Made by a program: the position numbers and the translations under genes
NCBI GenBank assembly: GCA_964550985.1
Contig: CAZKBM010000003.1
Coordinates: 1 to 64,000 of the forward strand
Direction: 5' to 3'
Length of the DNA: 64,000 bases
Source: JAAYCI01 sp964550985
GTDB taxonomy: Bacteria > Bacillota > Clostridia > Oscillospirales > Ruminococcaceae
In this document: positions 34,854-43,784 of the stretch, piece by piece
How positions within the stretch are numbered: position 1 is the first letter of the stretch
Layout: every line of letters starts with the position of its first letter
Notes under the pieces: generated by a model
The model's database searches: none
Told to the model about the DNA's origin: nothing
What the model saw: the letters and a program-made list of their open reading frames with translations, nothing else

Positions 34854-35674
34854 GCCAGCAACCCCCAAAGCCAGGTGAAAATGGGCCCCGAAAACCCGAT
34901 GAGGGTAAAATAGGCCGCCGCCACAAGGCTGAGGGCCACATCATAGCCGCCAATGTGCAACTGGCGCAGGCGGGTACGGCCCTCGCCCCCGTGGTAGCAG
35001 CGGCATTCCATGGCCAGGGCCAGTTCATCGGCCCGGCGAAACGCCGATAAAAACAGGGGGATGAGCACCGGCACAAGCGCTTTTACCCGCTGTACCAGGC
35101 TGCCGTTATCCAGTTCGGCCCCACGGGCTTTTTGGGCGCTCATAATCTTGTCGGTCTCCTCAACCAGGGTGGGCACAAAGCGCAGGGCAATGGTCATCAT
35201 CATGGCCAGCTCATGCGCGGGAAAGTGCAGTTTTGCCAAAGGGCTCAGCAGCCGCTCAATCGCATCGGTAAGTACAATGGGGCTGGTGGTGTAGGTGAGC
35301 AGGCTGGCCCCCAAAATAAGCGCCACAATGCGCACGGCCAGCAGTATGGCATAGCGGATGCCCTCATAGGTGATTTTAATAATCCAAAAGCTGAAAACAG
35401 CCTGCCCCGGTATAAACAGCAGGTTTAAAATGGCCGTTACGGCAATGATGGGCAACAGTGGCTTCATGCTTTTCCACATCATCTTGGCGGGTATTTTGGC
35501 TATGGCATAACAGAAAACCAAAAACAGCAAACTGAGCAGGATGCCAAGGGGGTTTGTGCCCACAAATAGAATTACGATGAACGCCAGGGTGAGAAGGAGT
35601 TTGAGGCGCGGATCCAGCCGGTGCAGGGGGGAATTGCCCGGCAGGTGCTGGCCTATGGTGATATCACGAAGCAT
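34850..35674 (-). CDS. ecfT: ECF transporter transmembrane protein EcfT
   Basis: A 274-residue membrane subunit of the shared energising module of group II ECF vitamin transporters. It begins MLRDITIGQHLPGNSPLHRLDP, has about five to six helices, and keeps the coupling helix motif with ARGAE (SAQKARGAELDNG) followed by the second arginine motif in RRADELALAMECRCY. The ATG overlaps the ecfA2 end by eleven bases. Substrate-specific S components are not in the window. Confidence 0.94.
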   Translation of the reverse strand: MLRDITIGQHLPGNSPLHRLDPRLKLLLTLAFIVILFVGTNPLGILLSLLFLVFCYAIAKIPAKMMWKSMKPLLPIIAVTAILNLLFIPGQAVFSFWIIKITYEGIRYAILLAVRIVALILGASLLTYTTSPIVLTDAIERLLSPLAKLHFPAHELAMMMTIALRFVPTLVEETDKIMSAQKARGAELDNGSLVQRVKALVPVLIPLFLSAFRRADELALAMECRCYHGGEGRTRLRQLHIGGYDVALSLVAAAYFTLIGFSGPIFTWLWGLLA

Positions 35675-36536
35675 CGCCTTCACCCCCTTTGGCATAGCGC
35701 AGCAGGGTTTCGGCGGCGTACTTCACGGTGTAAACGTCGGTATCTATGGCAAGGCCCATCTGGCGCAGGCGCAAAAACACCTTGGTGATTTGCGGCACCG
35801 AGAGCCCAAGCTCCAAAAGTTGCTGGGCCCTTGCAAAGATATTGGGGGTTGTGTCATACATGGCCACCTGCCCGTTTTGCATCACCAGCACGCGGTCGGC
35901 ATATTTGGCAACGTCCTCCATACTGTGGCTAACCAGCACCACACTGGTTTTGGTCTCCCTGTGGTAACTTTTAATCTGTTCCAAAATGGTGTCCCGGCCC
36001 TCGGGGTCCAGCCCGGCGGCGGGCTCGTCCAGCACCAGCAATTTGGGGCGCATGGCCAGCACCCCCGCAATGGCCACCCGGCGCTTCTGCCCGCCCGAAA
36101 GTTCAAACGGGCTGCGGCACAACATCTCTTTGCCCAGGCCGCAAAAATCCGCCGCCGTCTGCACCCGCTCGTCCACCTCCTGCGGCGAAAGACCCATGTT
36201 GCGCGGGCCGTATCCGATATCCTTTTCCACGGTTTCCTCAAAAAGCTGGTATTCGGGGTACTGAAAAACCAGCCCCGTTAAAAAACGGAAGCGGCGAATC
36301 TCCTTTTTGTTTTGCCAAATGTCGCTGCCATCGATGAACACCTTGCCACTGGTGGGTTTTACCAGGCCGTTAAAATGGGTAATCAGGGTGGATTTACCGC
36401 AGCCCGTTGGCCCAATGATGCCAAGGAAAGCGTGTTCCTCCATCTCAAAACTGAGGTTTTGCAGGGCGGCCACCTCATCGGGCATACCGGGGTTGTACAC
36501 ATAACTCAGGTTTTCGCAGCGGATGATGGACGCCAT
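35664..36536 (-). CDS. ecfA2: ECF transporter ATPase EcfA2
   Basis: A 290-residue ATPase. Walker A [15 protein letters not shown], signature [18 protein letters not shown] and Walker B [13 protein letters not shown] are intact, with a C-terminal dimerisation region typical of EcfA proteins. The ATG at 36536 forms a TGATG overlap with the ecfA1 stop; a GTG six bases earlier is an alternative. It forms the heterodimer with EcfA1. Confidence 0.94.
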   Translation of the reverse strand: [290 protein letters not shown]

Positions 36537-37420
36537 CAGCACGCCCCCCTTTCGGGCGGGGCCTTGCCCGTCAGTTTTTCATACAGCAGGGCGGCGCATT
36601 CCTCTTCCTCAATTACCCCACGGGGCATGGCAAAACCCAGGGCTGTCAGCGCCTCGCACAGTTCGGCCGTTTGGGGAATATCCAAATGCAAGCGCCGCAA
36701 GTCCTCTGGGCGGCTGAACACCTCTTTGGGGCTGCCCGCAAAGGCAAGCTTCCCCTCTGCCATCACGGCCACCCGGCTCGCCAGGGCGGCCTCCTCCATG
36801 TAATGGGTGATGTGTATCACCGTGATGCCTTTTTCGCGGTTCAGGCGGCGCACGGTTTTCATAATTTTTTCTCGGCCTCGGGGGTCCAGCATGGCGGTGG
36901 CCTCATCCAGTACCAGCACGTCGGGGTCCATAGCCAGCACCCCGGCAATGGCCACCCGCTGCTTTTGCCCGCCTGAAAGTTTGTGCGGCTGGCGCAAACG
37001 GTATTTGTAGATATCGGCGCTCTGCATGGCCTCATCAATGCGGCGGCGCATCTCATTTGGCTCCACGCCCAAATTCTCCAGGGCAAAGGCCACGTCCTCT
37101 TCCACTATCGTGGCCACAATTTGGTTATCGGGGTTTTGAAAAACCATGCCCACCTTTTGGCGAATGCTATATAGCTGGGCTTCCTCACGGGTATCCATCG
37201 CCTCTACCCACACGGTACCACGGCTTGGTGTTAAAATGGCGTTAAAATGTTTTGCCAGGGTGGATTTGCCACAGCCATTGGCCCCCAGCACCGCCAAAAA
37301 CTCCCCACGCTGTATCTGTAAATCCACACCATCTATGGCAAGGGGGCCGTCCTCACTGTACTGAAAAGCCAGGTCCTCCACACGGATTACCTCGGCCCCC
37401 ACGCCTTCTTGCTCTTTCAA
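36536..37420 (-). CDS. ecfA1: ECF transporter ATPase EcfA1
   Basis: A 294-residue ATPase, first of the coupled set ecfA1-ecfA2-ecfT-truA. Walker A is [15 protein letters not shown], the Q loop [21 protein letters not shown]-like (here ending AFALENLGV), the signature [18 protein letters not shown] and Walker B [13 protein letters not shown]. The start is uncertain: a TTG at 37420 is taken, but GTG codons 18 and 33 bases later are possible. It lies 69 bases upstream of nothing else on this transcript, with the acetyltransferase pair before it. Confidence 0.92.
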   Translation of the reverse strand: [294 protein letters not shown]

Positions 37421-37489
37421 GGGCTCTGCCTCTTTTCTGCTTTCTATCGCTCTCTACTCTCCCTATGGCCCCAAGGGGCCAAGCGCTAC

Positions 37490-38053
37490 TTATTGGGAAT
37501 TGGGTTCCCCCAAAGGCCCCTCCAAAATTTTTTCCATCAAAAGTTCATCATAGTACCGCTGGCCCACCCGCAAAAATTTACGCCGGATGCCGCAGGCGGT
37601 AAAGCCATAGCGCCGGTAGAGGCGAAAGGCGGTTTTGTTATCCACCCGCAGGCCCAAATGGATATGGCTCAGACTGCTGTTTTCCGTGGCCCAGTTTAGC
37701 AGGGCCTCCATCATAGCCGCCCCCACCCCCTGGCCCCAAAAGGCCTTTTTTACGCTGATGCCAAGTTCAGCCGTGTGCCGGGCACGGGGGCGCGCCCCCG
37801 GCTCCAGCGAGGCCACCGATACCACTTCCCCCTCTGCGCTGCCTTGCAGCAATACCGCATTGGGGGTACTGGCCACCCGCTCTATAAAAGCTTCTTCCTC
37901 GGGCAGGCCAAGGCCCATCTCCCCCGGCCCTGCGGCCAGCATCTCGGTTTCCCCCGTTACCGTTTCTAAAAAATCCAGCAGGGCCTGGGCGTCCTGTGTG
38001 CAGGCCGGTTGTATCACCAGGCGGCGCCCATCTTTTAACAGAATTTCGCTCAT
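37490..38053 (-). CDS. GNAT-family N-acetyltransferase
   Basis: A 187-residue acetyl-CoA-dependent transferase. The pyrophosphate-binding motif is VKKAFWGQGVGAAMMEALLN (Q/RxxGxG/A form) and the C-terminal LGLRVDNKTAFRLYRRYGF is the usual strand-helix of the fold. The substrate is unknown. The ATG at 38053 overlaps the stop of the upstream acetyltransferase by four bases and has a GGGAGGA site, so the pair is coupled. It lies 69 bases upstream of ecfA1. Confidence 0.9.
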   Translation of the reverse strand: MSEILLKDGRRLVIQPACTQDAQALLDFLETVTGETEMLAAGPGEMGLGLPEEEAFIERVASTPNAVLLQGSAEGEVVSVASLEPGARPRARHTAELGISVKKAFWGQGVGAAMMEALLNWATENSSLSHIHLGLRVDNKTAFRLYRRYGFTACGIRRKFLRVGQRYYDELLMEKILEGPLGEPNSQ

Positions 38054-38625
38054 CGTTGTCCTCCCGGCGGCAGGCTTTGGTTCAGCAGCACCATATGCAG
38101 GTGATCTTCCCACCGTCCGTCAATTTCCAGGTATTGTTTTGCCAGCCCCTCTGCTGTAAAGCCAAGTTTCTTTACAGTATTCAAAGAGCGGATATTGCGG
38201 GGCATGATGTTGGCCTCCAGCCGGTGCAGGCCAAGCTGCGTAAAGGCAATTTCCACCAGTTTTTGCAGGGCTTCCTGCATCAGGCCCTGCCCCACATAGC
38301 CTTCCTCCAGGCTGTAGCCTAACCAGGCCGAACGAAAGGGCCCCAGCACGATGTTGGAAAGTGCCGCCAGCCCTATCACCCCGGCCTTTGGTGCGTCCCG
38401 CAGGGTGAGGAAAAACCGGGCGGCCATGCCCTCATCGGCGCGTCTGGCCTCGGCTGCCAAAAAGCTGCACTGGTATGGCAGGGTAAAAAATTCTTCCCCT
38501 CGTGTCGATTCATAGGGTTTTAAAAAGGCACGGTTCCGTCTGTAATAGGCCAGCACCTGAGGAGCCAGGCCCTCCCCCGCGGGCAAAAGCCGTAAACGGG
38601 GCGTATGGTAATATTCCTGTAACAA
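38050..38625 (-). CDS. RimJ/RimL-type GNAT acetyltransferase
   Basis: A 191-residue transferase of the RimJ/RimL/alanine-acetylation group: TPRLRLLPAG near the N-terminus, AWLGYSLEEGYVGQGLMQEA as acetyl-CoA motif and HRLEANIMPRNIRSLNTVKK as the characteristic C-terminal segment. It may acetylate a protein N-terminus or a small molecule. The frame stays open to 38709 without a ribosome site; a TTG at 38625 six bases after GGGAGA gives the family-like start and is preferred, with moderate certainty. Confidence 0.87.
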   Translation of the reverse strand: MLQEYYHTPRLRLLPAGEGLAPQVLAYYRRNRAFLKPYESTRGEEFFTLPYQCSFLAAEARRADEGMAARFFLTLRDAPKAGVIGLAALSNIVLGPFRSAWLGYSLEEGYVGQGLMQEALQKLVEIAFTQLGLHRLEANIMPRNIRSLNTVKKLGFTAEGLAKQYLEIDGRWEDHLHMVLLNQSLPPGGQR

Positions 38626-38966
38626 AGGTGTTCTCCCTGCCTGGCGGCTGGCCGGGCGTTTTTTGGGTGGTAAGCCGGCGCTGTTTCCAGCGCCCACCGG
38701 GTGGGGCAAATAAATTCGGCTTTATTTAAATGATATTACATATTGTACATTATTGTTTACAATATACAAATTACTCAATACTTAATGTATTATATGCTTG
38801 CTTTTATTCTGTTTGTTTTTAATTATCCGCTTAAAATCATGCTTACCTTCACTCTTACCTTTTGTTCTTGACCTTGTGCGGAATGGTCCTCCCTGGCTGC
38901 TGAAATTCTCGGTTCGGATTAGGAAGTTTTGCAAATACACCGGGTTTGGTTTTTACTATTGCCGGT
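38626..38966. other. AT-rich gene-free stretch
   Basis: Between the acetyltransferase pair and the methyltransferase the sequence turns markedly AT-rich (about 38710-38880), unlike its surroundings. It must hold the promoter of the acetyltransferase genes. No gene, repeat copy or clear hairpin was identified. Confidence 0.4.
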
Positions 38967-39830
38967 TTATCCGCCCTGCCAAAAGGCCGTGGCCCCACAG
39001 GGCAGTATGCCGCCGGTTTCCAGCGGCAGGCCAATCTCACTGCTTTCCACCCTGCCGCCAAACCGGCCGGGAAGCAGGGTGTGCAGCATCTGGCCCATCA
39101 CCCCAGGGGCAAGGCCGGTGGTGTAGCTGTTCAGGGCCACAAAGCAGGGCTGTTCGCTCAGCACCTCGCGGCAAAGCAGCAACAAAGGCCAAAGCTTTTC
39201 CTCCAGCTTCCACACCTCGCCTCCAGGCCCCCTGCCATAGCTGGGGGGGTCTAAAATCAACCCCTCGTACCGGTTGCCCCGGCGTATCTCACGCGCTACA
39301 AATTTTTCGCAGTCGTCCACAATCCAGCGCACGGATTTTTCGGCAAGGCCGCTTATCGCAGCGTTTTCACGCCCCCAAGCCACCATGCCCTTGCTGGCGT
39401 CCACATGGGTTACCGCCGCCCCCGCCGCAAGGCAGGCCAGCGTTGCCCCGCCGGTATAGGCAAATAAGTTTAAAACTTTTATGGGCCTTGTTTCCTCTTC
39501 CAATATCGTACGGTACAAATCCCAGTTCACGGCTTGCTCGGGAAAAAGGCCGGTGTGCTTAAAGCCTGTGGGGCTAACCACAAAGCATAGGTTCTTATAG
39601 CCAAGCTTCCAGCGAGGCGGCAGGCTCCGCCGCTCCTCCCAGCGGCCACCCCCTTTCGCGCTTCTATGGTAAAGCGCATCCACTTTACCCCATGCAGGGT
39701 GGCTTTTTTCCGTCCGCCAAATCACCTGCGGGTCGGGCCGCTGCAATATATAGTCTCCCCAGGCCTCCAGCCGGTCACCGTCGCTGGCATCCAGCAGGCG
39801 GTAGTCATTCCATTCAGTTGCCGCGCGCAT
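38967..39830 (-). CDS. Class I SAM-dependent methyltransferase (rRNA type)
   Basis: A 287-residue enzyme of the RlmI/RlmK-like group. The SAM site is LNLFAYTGGATLACLAAGA with VDASKGMVAWGREN, and the catalytic-loop motif is LILDPPSYGRGP near residue 200. The RNA-binding PUA domain of RlmI is missing; instead the N-terminal 90 residues form the small beta-rich domain of the COG1092 family. A 23S rRNA cytosine is a reasonable but unproven target. The ATG follows AAGGAGAACCCAAGCC. Confidence 0.87.
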   Translation of the reverse strand: MRAATEWNDYRLLDASDGDRLEAWGDYILQRPDPQVIWRTEKSHPAWGKVDALYHRSAKGGGRWEERRSLPPRWKLGYKNLCFVVSPTGFKHTGLFPEQAVNWDLYRTILEEETRPIKVLNLFAYTGGATLACLAAGAAVTHVDASKGMVAWGRENAAISGLAEKSVRWIVDDCEKFVAREIRRGNRYEGLILDPPSYGRGPGGEVWKLEEKLWPLLLLCREVLSEQPCFVALNSYTTGLAPGVMGQMLHTLLPGRFGGRVESSEIGLPLETGGILPCGATAFWQGG

Positions 39831-39937
39831 GGCTTGGGTTCTCCTTTTCTAACAACATGGCATGTCAATTGTGTTTGGTTTATAGTAGATAAGGCAGGTG
39901 TTTGTTTGAAAAACGTGTACAATACTTATATCATTAT

Positions 39938-39960
39938 ACTAAAAGTTAATTACTTTTAGT
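39938..39960. promoter_or_regulatory. Palindrome in the methyltransferase/ruvB spacer
   Basis: ACTAAAAG and CTTTTAGT flank a seven-base AT centre. On the minus strand it abuts a TATAAT box about 100 bases before the methyltransferase start, so it could be an operator. It could also be a weak terminator for ruvB, but no T-run follows. Confidence 0.4.
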
Positions 39961-40006
39961 GTTAATTATACCAATTTATACTTTTAGAATAAAAACGAAA
40001 TATCCA

Positions 40007-41089
40007 CTATTTCCCCTGCAAAATTTCATCCAGGGTTTGCTGGCCATTTTCCTCGGCATCCTGTGGGCAGGGCAACTGCAGGTGCCGGTAGGCCAAGCGG
40101 GTAACACAGCGCCCGCGGGGGGTGCGTGTTAGCAGCCCTTTCTGCATCAGGTAGGGCTCGCTCACGTCCTCCAAGGTTACGGCTTCCTCGCCAATGGCCG
40201 CCGCCAGGGTTTCCAGCCCCACCGGCCCGCCGCCATACATCTGAATTATAGCCCGCAAAAGGGTACGGTCCTGTTCGTCCAGGCCGGTATCGTCAATTTC
40301 CATACGCTGCATAGCGTAACGGGCGGCGTCGGCGGTAATCTCTCGCTCGCCCCGTACCATGGCAAAATCTCGCACGCGCTTCAAAAGGCGGTTTGCCACG
40401 CGCGGGGTGCCCCGGCTGCACTGGGCAATCACCCCGGCCCCTTCGCTGTGGCAATCAATTTCCAATATCCCGGCCGAGCGCCTTACAATCTTGCCAATCT
40501 CCTCTGGGCTGTACATCTCCAGCTTCAACACCACGCCAAAGCGGTCTCGCAGCGGGCTGGAGAGCTGCCCCGCGCGGGTGGTTGCCCCCACCAGGGTAAA
40601 ATGGGGCAGGTTGATGCGGATAGACTGAGCACTGGGGCCCTTGCCAATGAGGATGTCCAGGGCATAATCTTCCAGCGCGGGGTAAAGCACCTCCTCCACC
40701 TGACGGGAGAGCCGGTGGATTTCATCGATAAAAAGTACATCCCCCTCTTGCAGGTTGGTAAGCAGGGCGGCAAGGTCGCCGGGTTTTTCAATGGCCGGGC
40801 CCGAGGTGATGCGGAACTGAACCCCCATCTCGTTTGCCACAATACCCGCCAGGGTGGTTTTGCCAAGGCCTGGGGGGCCATACAACAGCAGATGGTCCAG
40901 CGGCTCACCGCGCATTTTTGCGGCCTCCAAATACACGCGCAGGTTCTCTTTGGCCTTCTCCTGCCCTATGTACTCATCCAGGCTGTGGGGGCGCAGGTTT
41001 TGCTCAGCGTCAAAATCCTCGGCCACCGCGTTTGGCGTAATCAGCCGCTCCCCCTCTTCCGTTTCAAAATCAGAAGGCTCTATGGCCAT
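40007..41089 (-). CDS. ruvB: Holliday junction branch migration helicase RuvB
   Basis: A 360-residue AAA+ motor that drives branch migration with RuvA. Motifs: LRPHSLDEYIGQEKAKENL, Walker A GPPGLGKTTLA, Walker B FIDEIHRL, sensor GATTRAG and arginine finger LRDRFG, then the winged-helix region ending RTPRGRCVTRLAYRHL. The ATG follows AAAGGGGGA. It is separated from ruvA by 192 bases, longer than usual, but is co-oriented. Confidence 0.97.
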   Translation of the reverse strand: MAIEPSDFETEEGERLITPNAVAEDFDAEQNLRPHSLDEYIGQEKAKENLRVYLEAAKMRGEPLDHLLLYGPPGLGKTTLAGIVANEMGVQFRITSGPAIEKPGDLAALLTNLQEGDVLFIDEIHRLSRQVEEVLYPALEDYALDILIGKGPSAQSIRINLPHFTLVGATTRAGQLSSPLRDRFGVVLKLEMYSPEEIGKIVRRSAGILEIDCHSEGAGVIAQCSRGTPRVANRLLKRVRDFAMVRGEREITADAARYAMQRMEIDDTGLDEQDRTLLRAIIQMYGGGPVGLETLAAAIGEEAVTLEDVSEPYLMQKGLLTRTPRGRCVTRLAYRHLQLPCPQDAEENGQQTLDEILQGK

Positions 41090-41281
41090 GGGCGCATCCC
41101 CCTTTCTGTCTCTTTCTTTAAAAATAATCTGCTCTATATCTTGGCTCTACATCCGTTTTATGGGCTGTTTTTTCTTCTTTTGCCCTTTTCCCCTTTCGCT
41201 GGGGAATCGTCAATATTGCCATACGCATTTTGGCTATCGCCAATTATTACGCATTCATACGCCTTAAAAACGCGTAAAGCC

Positions 41282-41890
41282 TTATCCCTTGCCACCCACA
41301 CTGCGCAGCGCCAAGCGTATGATTTCGGCTAAAGGAAGGCCGGGGTCAATACCCGCCACCACGCCGGCGGCCTCACTTTGCGAATACCCCAGGCTCACCA
41401 GCGCCGCCACAGCCTGCCCTGCGGGGTTAGCATTATCGGGCTGGGCGGCCGCCTGCACATCGGCCAGGTTTACGCCGCCGGCCCCGTAACCGGCCACCTT
41501 ATCGCGCAGTTCCAGCACCAGCCGCTGCGCCAGCTTTGGCCCCACGCCGTTGGCAGCCGTCAAGGTTTTAAAGTCCCCCGAGGAAACAGCCAGGGCAATT
41601 TGCCCTGGCTTCAAGGCCGAGAGCATGGCCAAGGCCACCTTGGGCCCCACGCCCGAAACCCCGGTCAACAGCAAAAACATGGTGCGCTCGCCCAAGGAGG
41701 CAAAACCAAATAACTGCACGTCATTTTCGCTAACATGCAGCGAGGTGAAAAGGGTGGCGGTTTCCCCCACCGCAGGCAGGGCCCCCGCCGCACTGCCGGG
41801 TATGGCCACCAGGTAGCCCACCCCGGCGCACTCAATCACCGCCTCTGAGACTGTTTTTTCCAAAAGAACGCCTCTCAGTGAATAAATCAT
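41282..41890 (-). CDS. ruvA: Holliday junction DNA-binding protein RuvA
   Basis: A 202-residue protein that binds the four-way junction as a tetramer. The OB-fold domain starts MIYSLRGVLLEKT; helix-hairpin-helix motifs are in LLTGVSGVGPKVALAMLS and LTAANGVGPKLAQRLVLELRDK; the flexible acidic hinge and domain III (VSLGYSQSEAAGVV) complete it. The ATG follows AAAGGAATATGAG. It lies 48 bases after ruvC. Confidence 0.97.
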   Translation of the reverse strand: MIYSLRGVLLEKTVSEAVIECAGVGYLVAIPGSAAGALPAVGETATLFTSLHVSENDVQLFGFASLGERTMFLLLTGVSGVGPKVALAMLSALKPGQIALAVSSGDFKTLTAANGVGPKLAQRLVLELRDKVAGYGAGGVNLADVQAAAQPDNANPAGQAVAALVSLGYSQSEAAGVVAGIDPGLPLAEIIRLALRSVGGKG

Positions 41891-41938
41891 CTCATATTCC
41901 TTTTCTTTTTGCTGGTGATACGCTGGCTGGGTTTGGGC

Positions 41939-42460
41939 CTATTCGTAGCCCATTTGCTGGCGGCGGGTACGTTTTTTGCCAAACTGTGCACTGCGCGCCG
42001 AATTTGCATGGCAAAGGGCTATGGCCAGGGCATCGGCGGCGTCGTCGGGTTTGGGCACAGAGGAAAGGCGCAAAAGGCGGGTTGTCATCTCCTGAATTTG
42101 CCGTTTTGTGGCCTTGCCATAGCCGGTAACAGCCTGCTTCACCTGTAAAGGGGTGTATTCAAAAATGGGCACTCCCGCCTGCTTTGCCGCTAGCAAAATA
42201 ACCCCGCGGGCCTCGGCCACGGCAATCGCCGTTTTTTGGTTATTTTGGTAGAATAAAGATTCTATAGCCATGGCCTCCGGCCGAAACGCCGCAAACAGCT
42301 CCCCAAAATCCCTGTAAATCTCGGCCAGGCGGTCTTCAAAAGCCGTGTGCGCCTGGGTGGTTACCGCGCCGAATGTAAGCGAGCGCAGGGCCAAACCCTC
42401 GCCCTCCACCAGGCCATAGCCCGCAATAGCATAGCCGGGGTCCACCCCCAAAACGCGCAT
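41939..42460 (-). CDS. ruvC: Holliday junction endonuclease RuvC
   Basis: A 173-residue resolvase. The acidic catalytic residues are seen as D7 (MRVLGVDPG), the glutamate in AIESLFYQNN and the aspartates in KPDDAADALAIA near the C-terminus. The open frame extends 26 codons upstream, but the family starts at MRVLGVDPG (42460), behind GGTGGTGGAGG. It leads the ruvC-ruvA-ruvB set behind a good promoter. Confidence 0.96.
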   Translation of the reverse strand: MRVLGVDPGYAIAGYGLVEGEGLALRSLTFGAVTTQAHTAFEDRLAEIYRDFGELFAAFRPEAMAIESLFYQNNQKTAIAVAEARGVILLAAKQAGVPIFEYTPLQVKQAVTGYGKATKRQIQEMTTRLLRLSSVPKPDDAADALAIALCHANSARSAQFGKKRTRRQQMGYE

Positions 42461-42506
42461 AGCCTCCACCACCCCGCCGCAAACTTCGCCCAGCATAGCT
42501 TTGGTA

Positions 42507-42535
42507 ATTATAGCATGTTGCGGGGTTTCTAACAA
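42507..42535 (-). promoter_or_regulatory. Sigma-A-type promoter of the ruv genes
   Basis: On the minus strand TTGTTA and a consensus TATAAT are spaced by 17 bases, 47 bases before the ruvC start. No clear LexA box was noticed. Confidence 0.75.
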
Positions 42536-42606
42536 CATTCCCCTTTGGGTTTTACCCTATGGGGTGTGAAGCGCCTGTACACAGAATAATATGGCAATAA
42601 AGTGGC

Positions 42607-42635
42607 TTTATAATTTTTGAAACCTATGCTATACT
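42607..42635 (+). promoter_or_regulatory. Promoter before the sstT remnant
   Basis: TTTATA and TATACT are spaced by 17 bases, 70 bases before the GTG of the truncated sstT, so the remnant may still be transcribed. Confidence 0.55.
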
Positions 42636-42704
42636 GCTGCTGTTGAGGCAAACCTTTTGCCATATTACTGCAAAAATCACTTTGGGGGAAGCTAGGGCCG
42701 GGTT

Positions 42705-43007
42705 GTGACAGAGGGCAAAAAACTATCGCTTGTAAAGCGCATTTTGATAGGGCTTGCCGTAGGCGTTTTGCTGGCGCTGCTTGTACCTGGCTGGACATTT
42801 TTGGCCCTGCTGGGCAAGCTGTTTGTGGGGACGCTGAAGGCACTTGCCCCCATCCTGGTTTTTTTGCTGGTAACCTCGGCCATATCCCACCAAAAATCCG
42901 GGCAAAAAAGCCACCTTTCGGGCGTGATTTTGCTGTACTTACTGGGCACCTTTCTCTCGGGTTTGGCGGCGAAAGCGGCAATGATTGATTTTATTGCAAA
43001 AACATGA
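42705..43007 (+). pseudogene. Truncated serine/threonine:sodium symporter (sstT remnant)
   Basis: The 100-codon frame matches the N-terminal fifth to quarter of SstT (normally about 400 residues): RILIGLAVGVLLALLVPG, then LGKLFVGTLKALAPILVFLL and LLYLLGTFLSGLAAKA, covering the first two to three membrane helices. It stops at TGA 43005-43007 after a non-homologous tail. The rest of the gene is not in the window; tRNA-Arg follows 52 bases later. The start is GTG. Most likely the 3' part was lost through recombination at the tRNA-side junction; a deliberately short membrane protein is less likely. Confidence 0.75.
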
Positions 43008-43059
43008 TACGCTAAACGGGCAGTTCTGTGTTTGCCCGCCCGGCAGGTGCAGAGGATAT

Positions 43060-43134
43060 GCCTCCTTAGTTAAATGGATATAACAAACCCCTCCTAAGGG
43101 TTAGTTACAGGTTCGATTCCTGTAGGGGGTGCCA
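43060..43134 (+). tRNA. tRNA-Arg(CCT)
   Basis: Acceptor GCCTCCT pairs with AGGGGGT using two or three G-U pairs; the anticodon stem AACCC/GGGTT encloses CTCCTAA (anticodon CCT); the T arm is ACAGG-TTCGATT-CCTGT; discriminator G and an encoded CCA end it. It lies between the sstT remnant and decayed accessory DNA; tRNA 3' ends are common integration sites. Confidence 0.93.
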
Positions 43135-43212
43135 AACTTGATTAAGTCGAACACCAAATATGACGTCTTTACGTTTCCCACAATGATTGTTTTGGCCTGT
43201 TGCCTTAATCAG

Positions 43213-43260
43213 TAAAGAGAATGAGCCAAGTGGCGTAAGCTGCTTGGCTCATTCTCTTTA
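43213..43260. terminator. Bidirectional terminator after tRNA-Arg
   Basis: An 18-base perfect stem (TAAAGAGAATGAGCCAAG with its complement) and a 12-base loop give U-rich tails both ways, ending the tRNA transcript and the decayed minus-strand frame at 43262. Confidence 0.88.
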
Positions 43261-43261
43261 C

Positions 43262-43474
43262 TCAGTCAATAATGACTGCTTTGGACTCGTCCAACACCGG
43301 GCCATCAATCCAACGAGATGCGCCGGGAACGCTCATCTGTTTGCCAGCATTCGTCATAAACATTTCCACATAGCCCACAATACCCTTTCTGTTGCTTTTA
43401 TCGGTTTCCATACAGATTCGCTTTTGTTCGTCATTGTAATTCCCTCCTAAAGTGTCTGGTGTGTGATTCACCAT
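43262..43474 (-). pseudogene. Decayed accessory gene fragment
   Basis: A 70-codon frame ends SVPGASRWIDGPVLDESKAV. A strong ribosome site (TTAGGAGGGAATTACA) with an ATG near 43437 opens a different frame that stops after 26 codons, just where this frame becomes plausible; together they look like one small gene broken by a frameshift. It is not recognised as a known family. Its lower GC content than the surroundings and its place beside tRNA-Arg suggest the remains of an integrated element. Confidence 0.45.
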
Positions 43475-43490
43475 ATTTATTATGCCATCT

Positions 43491-43784
43491 TTATCGGCGT
43501 TTGTAATGTGGCTTTTTTTCCAGCATGGTGATGGTTCCACGGTATTTCTTACGGTATTTCTTGAGGTATCCCACAAAGTCTTCCATCTTTGGGAACCATT
43601 TGTGCAGCGGGGCCATCGCCTCATCCCGCTTCTTTCCGGCATTCAGCGGCTTGATGCTGGTGAGAAGGCTCTCTATCTGCTTAGCCTGCCTGGTGAGGCC
43701 TACCGATTGCTTGAAAACCCGCATGGGGATGTGCCGCCACCCTGCCGCAGCCCGAAATCGCGCCCCAAAAAGCCCTGCCTGCAA
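43491..43784 (-). pseudogene. Basic protein fragment, likely accessory remnant
   Basis: A 97-codon frame whose second half (AKQIESLLTSIKPLNAGKKR to YLKKYRKKYRGTITMLEKKP) is Lys-rich and helical and looks like real coding sequence; the first 25 codons do not, and no ribosome site is seen. It lies directly upstream of the other decayed frame on the same strand and is probably the 3' end of a gene whose start was lost. The family is not recognised. Apart from these two fragments and the hairpin, bases 43135-43803 hold nothing else I can support. Confidence 0.4.

Noticed and set aside
42529..42981. 150-codon minus-strand frame across the sstT remnant
   Set aside because: The plus strand carries recognisable SstT sequence, and the minus-strand product has no family resemblance.
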